Shown here in pieces: positions 43,327 through 52,989 of a DNA stretch of 64,000 nt. Within the stretch, counting starts at the first letter, position 1, and each line of letters opens with the position of its first letter. The DNA is from Bifidobacterium colobi (GTDB lineage: Bacteria > Actinomycetota > Actinomycetes > Actinomycetales > Bifidobacteriaceae), in the NCBI RefSeq assembly GCF_018555455.1, contig NZ_JAFEJU010000004.1, forward strand, positions 296,070 through 360,069, read 5' to 3'. Position numbers and translations under genes: made by a program. The notes under the pieces are model-generated. The model had not been told where the DNA came from, searched no databases, and saw only the letters and a list, made by a program, of their open reading frames with translations.

Positions 43327-44736
43327 ATGGCGAATGCCAGTACCGGCAAGACCGGCAATGAGACCGGTCTGGAACGGAAAATGGAGTCCCGTCATCTGAC
43401 GATGATCTCCCTCGGTGGCGTTATTGGCACCGGTCTGTTCGTCAGCTCCGGCTACACGATTCATCAGGCGGGTCCGCTTGGTGCAATCCTGGCCTATGCG
43501 GTCGGCTCGCTGTTGGTGTATTGCGTGATGGTGTCGCTGGGCGAGCTGTCCGTAGCCATGCCGTATGCCGGCAGTTTCCATATGTATGCCAAACGTTTCA
43601 TTGGGCCCGGTACCGCATTCACCATCGCCATCCTGTACTGGCTCAACTGGGCGGTGGCGTTGGCCAGTGAATTCACTGCGGCGGGACTGTTGATGCAACG
43701 TTGGTTCCCGCATTCGCCGGCATGGGTTTGGTCGGCCGTGTTCATTGCCGTGGTGTTCGTGCTCAATATTCTGTCCGTGCGCCTTTACGGCGAGGCGGAA
43801 TTCTGGTTTGCCTCCATCAAGGTGTTCGCCATTGTGGCGTTTATTATCATCGGTCTGCTGGCCATGTTCGGCGCGATTCCGATCGCCGGGCAGGCCAAGG
43901 CGCCGCTGTTCACCAACTTTGTGGCCGATGGCTGGTTCCCGAACGGCATTGCGCCCGTGTTCGCCACGTTGCTGACCGTGGTGTTCGCATTTTCCGGCAC
44001 CGAAGTGGTGGGTGTTGCCGCCGGCGAGACCAAGGATCCCGGCAAGGCGATTCCGAAGGCCGTGCACACCACCGTGTTTCGTTTGGCGATGTTCTTCATC
44101 GGTTCGATTCTGGTGATGGCCGCGTTGATCCCTTGGCATCAGGCGGGTGTGGAAACCAGTCCGTTCGTCTTGGTGTTCCAATCCATCGGTATGCCGTTCG
44201 CCGGTGATGTGATGAACTTTGTGGTGCTGACCGCCGTGCTCTCCGCCGCGAACTCCGGACTGTACGTGTGTTCGCGCATGGTGTGGTCATTGGCCAAAGA
44301 GCATTTGATTCCCGCACGATTCGCCAAAACGAATTTCCATGGCGTGCCGGTCTGGGCCGTGTTGTTCAGCATGGCCGGCTCGCTTCTGGCGTTGCTGTCT
44401 TCGGTCATCGCGGCCTCCACCGTGTATCTGGTGTTGGTGGCCGTGTCCGGTTTGGCAACGCTTGTGGTGTGGTTCTCCGTATGTGTATGCCATATCCGAT
44501 TCCGCCGCGAATGGAAGGCATCCGGCCATACCGTTGATGAGCTGGGCTATACGGCTCCCGGATATCCGGTGCTCCCCTGGCTGGCCATTGTCATGTGCAT
44601 CGGCGCACTCGTGCTGGTGGTGCTGGATGATACACAGCGCAGCACGCTCTACTGCATGATTCCGTTCGTCGCCTGCTGCTATGGCGGCTATTATCTCCTC
44701 GAACGGCGGCGTGCGCATACCAACGAGCAGGCGTAA
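43327..44736 (+). CDS. Amino acid permease, APC superfamily
   Basis: A 469-residue transporter with about 12 membrane helices. The N-terminal consensus LERKMESRHLTMISLGGVIGTGLFVSSG carries the GVIGTG substrate-binding loop of the amino acid transporter family, and MPYAGSFHMYA is also typical. The FSGTEVVGVAAGETKDP sequence in the middle is closest to lysine, S-methylmethionine or GABA permease relatives. Substrate cannot be fixed. AAAAGGAG precedes the ATG. A hairpin overlaps the stop codon. No T-box or other riboswitch was seen in the 229-base upstream region. Confidence 0.92.
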   Translation: MANASTGKTGNETGLERKMESRHLTMISLGGVIGTGLFVSSGYTIHQAGPLGAILAYAVGSLLVYCVMVSLGELSVAMPYAGSFHMYAKRFIGPGTAFTIAILYWLNWAVALASEFTAAGLLMQRWFPHSPAWVWSAVFIAVVFVLNILSVRLYGEAEFWFASIKVFAIVAFIIIGLLAMFGAIPIAGQAKAPLFTNFVADGWFPNGIAPVFATLLTVVFAFSGTEVVGVAAGETKDPGKAIPKAVHTTVFRLAMFFIGSILVMAALIPWHQAGVETSPFVLVFQSIGMPFAGDVMNFVVLTAVLSAANSGLYVCSRMVWSLAKEHLIPARFAKTNFHGVPVWAVLFSMAGSLLALLSSVIAASTVYLVLVAVSGLATLVVWFSVCVCHIRFRREWKASGHTVDELGYTAPGYPVLPWLAIVMCIGALVLVVLDDTQRSTLYCMIPFVACCYGGYYLLERRRAHTNEQA

Positions 44737-44759
44737 CCGAATCATTCGGGTACGCCTGC
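44727..44759. terminator. Hairpin over the permease stop codon
   Basis: Arms of 15 bases (44727-44741 and 44745-44759) pair with one mismatch around a three-base loop. The permease stop TAA (44734-44736) lies within the left arm. It probably serves as a terminator between convergent genes. Confidence 0.55.
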
Positions 44760-44790
44760 TCGTGCCATTATTGTTCGGCTATTCTTTCGG

Positions 44791-45156
44791 CTAATCTCCG
44801 AAAACAGCGCCGACGATGCTGGAGACGATGGACATGATGATCGATCCGATAACCGACCACCAGAATCCATCGATGATCACGCCTACGTTAAACAGCGAGA
44901 ACGCCAGCCATGAGGCAAGTTCCATGAACAGCCAGTTGAGAATCAGCGCGAACAGTCCAAAGCTCAGGATGGTGAACGGCAGCGCCAGCACATGAATAAC
45001 CGGCTTGATTGACGCATTAATCAATGCCATGAACAGTGAGAATGCGGCGATGCCCAGAATCGGCGGTTCACCTACCGCTTCCATACCGGGAAGCACGGCG
45101 ACCATAACGGCTGCGGCCACGGTCAGTACCAACCAACGGGAAATAAATGCTTTCAT
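44791..45156 (-). CDS. Phage holin family 4-like membrane protein (DUF360/PF04020 type)
   Basis: A 121-residue protein with four hydrophobic helices. The pattern INASIKPVIHVLALPFTILSFGLFALILNWLF (read in parts, about 47-78) matches the widespread PF04020 family, named after a holin but common on bacterial chromosomes, where its function is unknown. There are no phage genes nearby, so a lysis role is unlikely. It stands alone between the permease gene and trpE. Confidence 0.85.
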   Translation of the reverse strand: MKAFISRWLVLTVAAAVMVAVLPGMEAVGEPPILGIAAFSLFMALINASIKPVIHVLALPFTILSFGLFALILNWLFMELASWLAFSLFNVGVIIDGFWWSVIGSIIMSIVSSIVGAVFGD

Positions 45157-45243
45157 ATTCCCCGATTATCCCAGCGCAATTGCGAACGGACTGTAATGAA
45201 CGCTATGAGCTGAGTCGGCTCATAGCAATGCAGGCAGTGCACA

Positions 45244-45280
45244 ATGGGGGCTGCCCTTCCCATAGAAGGACAGCCCCCAT
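45244..45280 (-). terminator. Terminator of trpE
   Basis: Sixteen-base arms (45244-45259 and 45265-45280) around a five-base loop lie 17 bases after the trpE stop. The one irregular pair is a U.G wobble on the minus-strand RNA but a C/A mismatch on the plus strand, in agreement with trpE direction. There is no T-tract. Confidence 0.7.
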
Positions 45281-45296
45281 ATGACCATATGACTGG

Positions 45297-46853
45297 TCAC
45301 AGTTCGCGCAGTTGAGCCGCGATCTGCACGGCTTCGACGCTGGCTTCAGCCTTGTTGCGGGTTTCCTGCCACTCGTTTGCGGGCACGGAATCAAGCACAA
45401 TACCGGCACCGGCCTGCACGCTTGCCTCGTGATCACGCAGGAACGCGGTACGAATGGCGATGGCCATATCCATGTTGCCGGAGAAGTCGAAGTAGCCGAC
45501 CGTACCGCCGTAGATACCACGGTCCGCAGGTTCCAGTTCGTCGATGATCTCCACTGCACGCGGCTTGGGCGCGCCGGAAAGCGTGCCCGCGGGGAACGCG
45601 GATTTGAACACGTCGAAGGCGGTCAGCGACGGATCGACCTTGCCGGTAACCGTCGAGCAGATGTGCATGATATGGCTGAATCGCTTGATGTCCATGAGCT
45701 GTACAACATCCACGGATTGCGGTATGCACACCTTGCTCAGATCGTTGCGGGACAAGTCCACGAGCATGATGTGTTCGCTGCGTTCCTTGGGGTCGGCAAG
45801 CAATTCCTTGGCGAGTTTCTCATCCTCTTCCGGCGTGGCGCCACGCGGGCGGGAACCGGCAATCGGGAAGGTCATGGCGTGGCCGTTGTCCACCTTGATC
45901 AAGGTTTCCGGGCTGGAGCCGATCACGTTGAAATCACGCCCTTCGGCATCGGTCAACGCCATGAAATACATGTACGGGCTCGGGTTCAACGTGCGCAGCA
46001 CACGGTAGACGTCAAACGGATCGGCAGGCGAATCGATGTCGAGACGCTGGGAGATGACCACCTGGAACACGTCACCATCAATAATGTGCTGCTTGGCTTC
46101 CTCGACCGCATGCTCATAGTGGCTTTTCTCCGTGCGGAAACGTAGCTCCGGCTGGGGCACAGACTCGTCCAGTACGTTGACGCGGGCTTCGCCCGGCGTC
46201 GGTGTTGCCGCGTCACGCTGCATCTGGTCGAGGCGAGCCACAGCCTCGTTGTAGGCGTTGTCCGCACGCGTCGGCTTGTTGTCCACGTTCACCGCGTTGG
46301 CGATGAGCCATACCGAGCCGGAGACGTGATCGACCACGGCAATATCGGTGGCCAACGCCAATACGGTTTCAGGCTGACCCGTCTCATCCGGCGCTTCAGC
46401 GCGCAACGTGGGCTCCCAATGACGAATGGCATCCCAACCCACTGTGCCGACAAGACCGGAGGTCAGGTTCGGCAGACCCTCTACGTGTGGAGCTTTCAAC
46501 GTTTTGAGCGTGGCATGAGCCACCTCAACCACATCACCCTTGGTGGGAACGCCAACCGGCACTTTGCCCAACCAATCGGCCTGACCATGATTGGAGCGCA
46601 GCTGTGCCATCGAATTGACGCCAATGAAGCTGTACCGACTCCAGCTGCCGCCGAATTCCGCGGATTCAAGAATGAACGTACCGCTGCGACCTCCGGCAAG
46701 ACGTTCATAGAAACCCACCGGTGTCAATGAATCGGCAAGCAGACGGCGCACGATGGGAATCACGCGATACCCCTGATCAGCCAGTTCGTGGAATTGCTCA
46801 CGGCTTGGCCAGGTGGCACCCCATTTGAGATGCTTGACGCTGCATTCACTCAT
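45297..46853 (-). CDS. trpE: Anthranilate synthase component I
   Basis: A 518-residue chorismate-binding enzyme of tryptophan synthesis. The N-terminal region holds the feedback site type LLES (here ILESAEFGGSWSRYSFIG). The C-terminal chorismate domain has VVISQRL, SPYMYFM, GSSPETL, PIAGSRPRG, LVDLSRND, and FPAGTLSGAPKPRA with EIIDELEP. ATG 46853 has AAAGGAGG at ideal distance; the in-frame GTG at 46859 is too close to it. hisI ends 21 bases upstream, so trpE is expressed with hisF-hisI, apart from trpCB-trpA. The glutaminase TrpG is not in the window. Confidence 0.96.
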   Translation of the reverse strand: MSECSVKHLKWGATWPSREQFHELADQGYRVIPIVRRLLADSLTPVGFYERLAGGRSGTFILESAEFGGSWSRYSFIGVNSMAQLRSNHGQADWLGKVPVGVPTKGDVVEVAHATLKTLKAPHVEGLPNLTSGLVGTVGWDAIRHWEPTLRAEAPDETGQPETVLALATDIAVVDHVSGSVWLIANAVNVDNKPTRADNAYNEAVARLDQMQRDAATPTPGEARVNVLDESVPQPELRFRTEKSHYEHAVEEAKQHIIDGDVFQVVISQRLDIDSPADPFDVYRVLRTLNPSPYMYFMALTDAEGRDFNVIGSSPETLIKVDNGHAMTFPIAGSRPRGATPEEDEKLAKELLADPKERSEHIMLVDLSRNDLSKVCIPQSVDVVQLMDIKRFSHIMHICSTVTGKVDPSLTAFDVFKSAFPAGTLSGAPKPRAVEIIDELEPADRGIYGGTVGYFDFSGNMDMAIAIRTAFLRDHEASVQAGAGIVLDSVPANEWQETRNKAEASVEAVQIAAQLREL

Positions 46854-46874
46854 GTTCACTCCTCCTTTGACTGC

Positions 46875-47273
46875 TCAGCGCTGCTCAGCAGGACGATGCC
46901 CTTCCACGACCGGCAGCGGACCGCCTTCGAGGAAGCAGCTGCGCTTGCCGGTATGGCATGCGGCGCCAACCTGATCGACTTCGACCAGCAGCGCATCGCC
47001 ATCACAGTCCAGTGACATACCCTTCACGTACTGCACATGGCCGGAAGTGTCACCCTTACGCCAGTATTCCTGGCGGGAACGCGACCAGAACGTCACACGA
47101 CCGGTGGTGAGCGTTCTGCGCAACGCCTCATCATTCATATAGCCGACCATCAGCACTTCGCGGGTATCGTACTGCTGAATGACGGCGGCGACCAGTCCCT
47201 TGGCATCGCGCTTCAGTCGTGCCGCAATGCGCGGGTCAAGCTCAGTGGAATTATCGTATGGAGTATCTGTCAT
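46875..47273 (-). CDS. hisI: Phosphoribosyl-AMP cyclohydrolase
   Basis: Third enzyme of histidine synthesis, 132 residues. [19 protein letters not shown] is the family signature, and LDCDGDALL carries the metal-binding D-x-D with the cysteines (C at DCD, and [12 protein letters not shown]). It is a single-domain protein without the HisE half. It lies between hisF and trpE, on the same strand. Confidence 0.96.
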   Translation of the reverse strand: MTDTPYDNSTELDPRIAARLKRDAKGLVAAVIQQYDTREVLMVGYMNDEALRRTLTTGRVTFWSRSRQEYWRKGDTSGHVQYVKGMSLDCDGDALLVEVDQVGAACHTGKRSCFLEGGPLPVVEGHRPAEQR

Positions 47274-47367
47274 GGTTCCCTACCTACCTATGGACAATCG
47301 TAAACAAGCAATCATATGCGTGCAGCGGCTGCGATCCTGATGGGCAATCGGCTACAGCCGCGCAAGG

Positions 47368-48138
47368 CTATCGCACGGTGTAGCCGTGCTTCTTCAACTC
47401 GGCTTTGACATCCGCGATGGTCATAATGCCGTAGTGGAATACCGAAGCCGCCAGTACCGCGTTGGCACCTGCTTCAATGGCCGGCGGGAAGTCTTCGACC
47501 TTACCGGCACCACCGGAAGCGATAATCGGAATCTTGACTTCCTTGCGGACCTCGCGAATCATTTCCAGATCGAAGCCCTGCTGCGTGCCGTCCGCATCCA
47601 TGGAATTCAGCAGAATCTCACCGGCACCGAGTTCTTCGGCACGCTTGACCCACCAGATGGCATCGATGCCGGTGGATTTACGGCCGCCCATCGTGGTGAC
47701 CTCGAATCCGGACTGCGTATGCTGCTCGCCCTTCTCACGGCGCGCATCCACGGAGAGCACCAGCACCTGATTGCCGAAGCGATCCGCCACACGGCTGATC
47801 AACGAGGGGTCATTGATGGCAGCGGTATTGACGCCGACCTTATCGGCACCGCAACGCAGCAGTGAATCCACATCCTCCGGCGTACGCACGCCACCGCCAA
47901 CGGTCATCGGGATGAACACCTGTTCGGCGGTACGGGATACCACATCAACCATGGTGTTGCGGTGGGAGCTGGATGCGGTGACGTCCAAGAAGGTGAGCTC
48001 GTCGGCACCTTGGCGGTAGTATTCGGCCGCCAATTCCACCGGATCGCCTGCATCCTTGAGATTCTCGAAATGCACGCCTTTCACCACGCGACCATTATCG
48101 ACATCCAGGCACGGGATGACTCGTACCGCCAGCGACAT
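47368..48138 (-). CDS. hisF: Imidazole glycerol phosphate synthase subunit HisF
   Basis: Cyclase subunit, a 256-residue TIM barrel making imidazole-glycerol phosphate and AICAR from PRFAR with ammonia from His[17 protein letters not shown] places catalytic D at about 12, and [12 protein letters not shown] contains the second catalytic aspartate. [11 protein letters not shown] and [11 protein letters not shown] are phosphate-binding loops. GGGGAG precedes the start. hisH and hisA are not in the window. The AICAR by-product can enter the PurH reaction encoded at 11772. Confidence 0.97.
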   Translation of the reverse strand: MSLAVRVIPCLDVDNGRVVKGVHFENLKDAGDPVELAAEYYRQGADELTFLDVTASSSHRNTMVDVVSRTAEQVFIPMTVGGGVRTPEDVDSLLRCGADKVGVNTAAINDPSLISRVADRFGNQVLVLSVDARREKGEQHTQSGFEVTTMGGRKSTGIDAIWWVKRAEELGAGEILLNSMDADGTQQGFDLEMIREVRKEVKIPIIASGGAGKVEDFPPAIEAGANAVLAASVFHYGIMTIADVKAELKKHGYTVR

Positions 48139-48249
48139 GCTTCACTCCCCTGTTCGGTTTCGCTTATTACAGTCCTTCAGCCTACATACTTCCCATGTCA
48201 TGGGTGCTACGAATATCTGCAATATGAGAATACAGGAACGCGGCTTGAT

Positions 48250-49419
48250 CTATCGCTCTTTGGCTGCCAACTGTCCGCAGGCGCCATCGATGTCCTGACC
48301 GCGGGTATCGCGCAAGGTGGCAGTAATGCCGGCATCGTGCAGGATTTCCAGGAAACGCCGCTCGTCTTCAGGCTTGGAGGCGGTCCACTTGGAGCCTTCG
48401 ATTGGGTTGAGCGGAATGGGGTTCACATGTGCCCAATTGTCGCCGTAATGGTTGAGACGCTTGGCCAGCAGACGTGCATGTTCCGCCTGATCGTTGATGC
48501 CGCGCATCAATGCGTATTCGATGCTGACGCGGCGCTTTGAGGCAAGCCAGTAATCGTGTGCGGCATCCAGCACCTGGGTGGTGTTGAAACGCTTGTTCAT
48601 CGGTACGAGTTCGTCACGCAGCTCGTCACTCGGGGCGTGCAGGGAGACCGCAAGACGTACCGGAATGCCTTCGGCCGTAAGCTTCTTGATACCGGGGACC
48701 ACGCCCACCGTGGAAACAGTGATATTGCGGGCGGAAATGCCGAAACCTTCCGGCGGCATGGCGGAGATCTGCCGTACCGCGGAGAGCACGGACTTGTAGT
48801 TGCCCATGGGCTCGCCCATGCCCATGAACACAATATTGCTCAAACGGCCTTCGCCGCCGGCCACTTCACCGTCACACATCATTTTGGCGGCGACTCGCAC
48901 CTGTTCCACAATCTCTCCGGCAGACATGTTGCGGGTAAGGCCGAGTTTGCCGGTGGCGCAGAAGGGGCATCCCATGCCGCAGCCGACCTGCGAGGAGATG
49001 CACAGCGTGGTGCGCGTGGGGTATCGCATCAACACGGATTCAATCAATGACCCATCGAACAGCTTCCACAGCGTTTTGATGGTGGTGCCTTGATCGGCCA
49101 CCTGCCGGGTGACTTCGGTGATGAGCTGCGGGAAGAACGCTTCGGCTGCTTCGGCTCGCTTGGCAGCCGGGAAATCAGTGAATTCTGCGGCGTTGACGTC
49201 AAAATGGCCGTAGTAATGGTTAGCCAGCTGCTTGGCACGGAATTTCGGCAAACCTAATTCGCTTGCCTTGGCGATGCGCTCCTCAGGAGTCATATCCACG
49301 AAGTGCAGCGGTGGCTTGCCGCGACGGGCATGGTCCTTGGAGAGCACATCGCGAAAAGCACCGGAAGTGCCGCCCGGAGTGATGCCGGTTTCCGGAGTAT
49401 CGGTTACATAAGTAGTCAT
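48250..49419 (-). CDS. rlmN: 23S rRNA (A2503-C2) / tRNA (A37-C2) methyltransferase RlmN
   Basis: A radical SAM enzyme of 389 residues. The cluster-binding CxxxCxxC is in SSQVGCGMGCPFCATG. The two mechanistic cysteines are expected in this domain and near the C-terminus (GACGQ at about residue 380). VFMGMGEPMGNY and SLHAPSDELRDELVPMN match the family. The N-terminal 40 residues are an actinobacterial-type extension. The ribosome binding site is weak. It closes the conserved rpsB-tsf-pyrH-frr-cdsA-rlmN block. Confidence 0.95.
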   Translation of the reverse strand: MTTYVTDTPETGITPGGTSGAFRDVLSKDHARRGKPPLHFVDMTPEERIAKASELGLPKFRAKQLANHYYGHFDVNAAEFTDFPAAKRAEAAEAFFPQLITEVTRQVADQGTTIKTLWKLFDGSLIESVLMRYPTRTTLCISSQVGCGMGCPFCATGKLGLTRNMSAGEIVEQVRVAAKMMCDGEVAGGEGRLSNIVFMGMGEPMGNYKSVLSAVRQISAMPPEGFGISARNITVSTVGVVPGIKKLTAEGIPVRLAVSLHAPSDELRDELVPMNKRFNTTQVLDAAHDYWLASKRRVSIEYALMRGINDQAEHARLLAKRLNHYGDNWAHVNPIPLNPIEGSKWTASKPEDERRFLEILHDAGITATLRDTRGQDIDGACGQLAAKER

Positions 49420-49456
49420 TGATATCGCTTCACTCTCGATTTGCAGGACTCTCGAT

Positions 49457-50443
49457 TTATAGACCGGTGATCCACAGCAGAGCGCACGTGAACGGTGCGC
49501 TCATCAGAATGGAATCCACGCGATCCATCACACCGCCATGGCCCTTGAGCAGATGGCCCATGTCTTTGATGCCGATGTCACGCTTCAACATGGAAGCGCA
49601 CAAATCACCGAACGTACCCACCGTGCCGATGAGGATGCCGGCAACAATCGGCACCCACCAGCGGCTGGCCCAAACCGATGAGTCATAGGTGCAGGCGAAC
49701 ACGGCGAAGGCACCGACCATGGCGAACAGCATCGATCCGATCAGACCTTCCACGGACTTCTTCGGAGAGATTCTCGGACTGAGCTTATGCTTACCCAGCC
49801 AAGCGCCCGCGAACAGGCCGCCGGTATCGGAAAGCGCCGGCAGGAACACCAGCATGATCGCGTGGGCGATGGGATGCTCGTTGAAGGTCAGCGGAATGAT
49901 GATGCAGCTGGCCAGCAGCGGAATGTACAGTACGGTGAGCACGGAAACAGCCACATGGCTCAAACGTGAGTGATGCAGCTCTCCCCCATCATGGTTGAAC
50001 GAGGATTCCATGCGCGCGCTGGCATCGGTGCTGGAAAGCTTGCCGGCAACCGCCAAAGACAGGCGATTACCGAAGCTCAGCTTCGCACTGGCCGCAATGG
50101 ACACCAGAATGATGGAGACAATGATACTCATCGACATGGTGATGAGATGATATGGCGCATAATATGTGGCGATCAAAGTGAACGCCGAGCACAACCAGAG
50201 CATCACCACTGGAATATGCAGACCGACGGTGGCGAAATCCACCCTCAGCTCCCAGAGCGCCAGAATCATAAATACCACGACCAACAGCACGAACAGGTCG
50301 ATGCTGAATAACAGACTTCCCAGAATCAGGGCGACGAGCAACACAGCCGTGCCCACGGCTTGAGGCATGTTGCGGCCGGTTTTCTTGTTGATCTGATCGA
50401 GAGCCTCTTCGGCCTCTTCGTGCAGTTGTTCGTTACGTTCCAT
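49457..50443 (-). CDS. cdsA: Phosphatidate cytidylyltransferase
   Basis: A 328-residue polytopic membrane enzyme making CDP-diacylglycerol, the precursor used by the PgsA-like enzyme at 33899. The CTP-transferase signature is split as usual: SPRISPKKSVEG, then KRDIGIKDMGHLLKGHGGVMDRVDSIL (read in parts), near the C-terminus. About eight membrane helices follow an N-terminal cytoplasmic stretch rich in glutamate. It lies 24 bases after frr. Confidence 0.94.
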   Translation of the reverse strand: MERNEQLHEEAEEALDQINKKTGRNMPQAVGTAVLLVALILGSLLFSIDLFVLLVVVFMILALWELRVDFATVGLHIPVVMLWLCSAFTLIATYYAPYHLITMSMSIIVSIILVSIAASAKLSFGNRLSLAVAGKLSSTDASARMESSFNHDGGELHHSRLSHVAVSVLTVLYIPLLASCIIIPLTFNEHPIAHAIMLVFLPALSDTGGLFAGAWLGKHKLSPRISPKKSVEGLIGSMLFAMVGAFAVFACTYDSSVWASRWWVPIVAGILIGTVGTFGDLCASMLKRDIGIKDMGHLLKGHGGVMDRVDSILMSAPFTCALLWITGL

Positions 50444-50467
50444 GGCGTTTTCCCGGATATGGTCTTC

Positions 50468-51019
50468 TCAGACCTCCATGATCTCCTTCTGCTTGGTGTC
50501 AAGCAGTGCATCAATCTCATCGGTGACGGACTTGGTGACCTTGTCGAGCTCCTTGAGCAGACGATCGCCTTCATCCTCGCCCATGTCGCCGTCCTTGACG
50601 GACTTGTCGATGGTTTCCTTGGTCTTGCGGCGGATGTTACGCACGGCGACCTTGCCGTCTTCGGCCTTGCCCTTGGCGAGCTTGACGTACTCCTTACGGC
50701 GGTCCTCGGTCAGCTCCGGCATGGTCAGACGAATGACATTGCCGTCACGGTTCGGGCTGACGCCCAAATCGGAGTTACGGATGGCCTTCTCCACGGCCGC
50801 AGCCTGGGAGGCATCGAACGGAGTGACGGCGAGGGTGCGCGGTTCCGGCACGCCGATGGAGGCCACGGCCTTGATTGGGGTCGGTGCACCGTAGTAGTCG
50901 ACCATGATGCCGTTGAGCAGCGCCGGGTTGGCACGGCCGGTACGGATGCCGGAGAAGTTCTCCTTGGTGTTTTCCACGGTCTTGGCCATCTGTTCCTTGG
51001 CCTGATCGATAAGAGACAT
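50468..51019 (-). CDS. frr: Ribosome recycling factor
   Basis: A 183-residue tRNA-mimicking factor that, with EF-G, splits the post-termination ribosome. Family sequences are FSGIRTGRANPALL, VDYYGAPTPIKAVASI, ITPFD-type AVTPFD, and the C-terminal VRNIRRKTKETI. AAGGAG lies six bases upstream of the ATG. It sits in the universal order pyrH-frr-cdsA. Confidence 0.97.
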   Translation of the reverse strand: MSLIDQAKEQMAKTVENTKENFSGIRTGRANPALLNGIMVDYYGAPTPIKAVASIGVPEPRTLAVTPFDASQAAAVEKAIRNSDLGVSPNRDGNVIRLTMPELTEDRRKEYVKLAKGKAEDGKVAVRNIRRKTKETIDKSVKDGDMGEDEGDRLLKELDKVTKSVTDEIDALLDTKQKEIMEV

Positions 51020-51089
51020 AGTTACTCCTTGTTGTTGGACGTTGGTGTTCTTCTATGAACGCTTGTTATTTGATTGTAGGCGCTAATGC

Positions 51090-51830
51090 TCACTCGGCCA
51101 CGCGCGACTCGGCGGTGGAAACCAAGGTGCCGATTTCGTCGCCGACCAGGGCGCGGGTCACGTTGCCTTCGCCTTCAAGACCGAAAACGCGGATGAGCTT
51201 GCGGTTGTCGCGGGCCATGGACAGTGCCGAGGCGTCCATGACGGCGAGATTATCGACCAGAGCACGGTTGTAGCTCAGGGTCACGAAGCGCTTGGCGTTT
51301 GAATCCTTGCGCGGATCGGCGGTGTACACACCGTCCACGCCGTTCTTGCCCATGAGTACCTCATCGCAGTGGATTTCGAGCGAACGCTGGATGGAGACGG
51401 TATCCGTGGAGAAGTACGGCATGCCGGCACCGGCGCCGAAGATGACCACACGGCCCTTTTCAAGATGGCGGATGGCCTTCAGCGGAATGTATGGTTCGGC
51501 AACCTGACCCATGGTGATGGCGGTCTGCACGCGGGTGGACTGGCCTTCCTGCTCCAGGAAGTCCTGCAGGGCGAGGCAGTTCATCACAGTACCGAGCATG
51601 CCCATGTAATCGCCACGGGAACGGTCGATGCCAGCTTGCTGCAGCTCGGCGCCGCGGAAGAAGTTACCGCCGCCGACCACGATGGCGACCTGAACGCCCT
51701 GCTGGACTGCGGGAACAATTTCTTCGGCGATACGGCGAACCACATGGGTGTCGATACCCACTTTGCCGCCGCCGAATGCTTCGCCTGACAGCTTGAGCAG
51801 AACCCTGCGCGGCTTATCGCTTTCAGTCAT
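51090..51830 (-). CDS. pyrH: UMP kinase
   Basis: Hexameric bacterial UMP kinase of 246 residues, of the amino acid kinase fold. [12 protein letters not shown] (about 10-21), [28 protein letters not shown] and the C-terminal [16 protein letters not shown] are characteristic. ATG 51830 is chosen, with AAGGAAAGG upstream; the frame remains open to 52019 but that stretch includes the tsf terminator. frr follows by 70 bases. Confidence 0.97.
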   Translation of the reverse strand: MTESDKPRRVLLKLSGEAFGGGKVGIDTHVVRRIAEEIVPAVQQGVQVAIVVGGGNFFRGAELQQAGIDRSRGDYMGMLGTVMNCLALQDFLEQEGQSTRVQTAITMGQVAEPYIPLKAIRHLEKGRVVIFGAGAGMPYFSTDTVSIQRSLEIHCDEVLMGKNGVDGVYTADPRKDSNAKRFVTLSYNRALVDNLAVMDASALSMARDNRKLIRVFGLEGEGNVTRALVGDEIGTLVSTAESRVAE

Positions 51831-51977
51831 ATGATGTGCCTTTCCTTGAATCCACGAAAAGTGCCTGAAAAATATCCGTAGATAAGGGTATCGGCTTACA
51901 ACGACACCCCATGTATCGACACCCGGGCATGAGAGCAAAGCAGCAGAACAATAGCGATTGAAAATGCTGGAGCATAT

Positions 51978-52017
51978 GGAAAAGCCACCCAGAACGTGTG
52001 CTCTGGATGGCTTTTCC
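51978..52017 (-). terminator. Terminator of rpsB-tsf
   Basis: Sixteen-base arms (51978-51993 and 52002-52017) around an eight-base loop. On the minus strand the irregular pair is a U.G wobble and the 3' arm ends in CUUUUCC. It lies 40 bases after tsf and separates it from pyrH. Confidence 0.8.
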
Positions 52018-52057
52018 AAGCAATCAATGCGTCAGGCGCATCGGATGAGCGCTAAGC

Positions 52058-52909
52058 TCACTCCTCTTCGCCCTTGCCGACCTCGATGCGGGCGAAGGCA
52101 GTGGCCTTGCCGCCCACTTCCTCGAACAGCTTGCCGACGGTCTTGGACGGATCCTTGACGAACGGCTGCTCGAGCAGCACGACTTCCTTGAAGAACGCGT
52201 TGAGACGGCCTTCGACGATCTTCGGGATGATCTTCTCCGGCTTGCCCTCAGCCTGGGACTTCTCGGTGGCCACGCGACGCTCGGACTCGACCACATCGGC
52301 CGGAACGTCCTCGCGGGTCAGCCACTTGGCGCCCATGGCGGAGATCTGCAGAGCAGCTTCGTGAGCCACGGCAGCGCCAGCCTTGTCGGTGGCGATCATG
52401 GCGACGATGCTCGGCGGCATCTCAGCGGACTTCTTGTGAGCGTAGATCTCGACGTGCTCGCCGGAGATCTTGGCGAACTGGCCGACCTTGACGTGCTCAC
52501 CGAACAGTGCGGCAGCCTCTTCGATGGCGACCTTGACGGTGGAGTCGCCAGCCTTGGCGGCTTCGAGCTCTTCAGCGTTGTTGGCCTCAGCGGCGACGGC
52601 GTAGCCGAGCACCTCGTCAGCGAACTCGACGAACTTCGGGGTCTTGGCCACGAAGTCGGTCTCGGAGTTCAGCTCGACGGCGTAACCGGTCTCGCCTTCA
52701 GCACCTTCGACAACCTTGGAGGCGATGGTGCCTTCCTGAGCCTTGCGGCCTTCACGCTTGCCGGCTGCGGCGATGCCCTTGGCGCGGATGATTTCCTTGG
52801 CGCGGGCCACGTCGCCTTCGGCTTCGGTCAGGGCCTTCTTGACGTCGAGCATGCCGGCGCCGGTGTCCTCACGAACCTGCTTGATCAGTGCGGCGGTAAT
52901 TGCTGCCAT
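52058..52909 (-). CDS. tsf: Elongation factor Ts
   Basis: Nucleotide exchange factor for EF-Tu, 283 residues. The N-terminal UBA-like helix region holds VREDTGAGMLDVKKALTEAEGD, and the core signature is ELNSETDFVAKTPKF with the TDFV motif contacting EF-Tu. The C-terminal EQPFVKDPSKTVG is conserved. AAGGAG lies seven bases before the ATG. rpsB lies 80 bases upstream in the same operon. Confidence 0.97.
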   Translation of the reverse strand: MAAITAALIKQVREDTGAGMLDVKKALTEAEGDVARAKEIIRAKGIAAAGKREGRKAQEGTIASKVVEGAEGETGYAVELNSETDFVAKTPKFVEFADEVLGYAVAAEANNAEELEAAKAGDSTVKVAIEEAAALFGEHVKVGQFAKISGEHVEIYAHKKSAEMPPSIVAMIATDKAGAAVAHEAALQISAMGAKWLTREDVPADVVESERRVATEKSQAEGKPEKIIPKIVEGRLNAFFKEVVLLEQPFVKDPSKTVGKLFEEVGGKATAFARIEVGKGEEE

Positions 52910-52989
52910 TGATTATTCTCCTTTAAGAAGATATTGCTTACCCAAAACGGATGGGAAGCGCTTGTTCAGGCACTTCCCATCGTAGAGCA

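Noticed and set aside
44791..45156. A phage lysis gene suggested by the holin family name
   Set aside because: PF04020 proteins are widespread chromosomal membrane proteins and no other phage gene is nearby.
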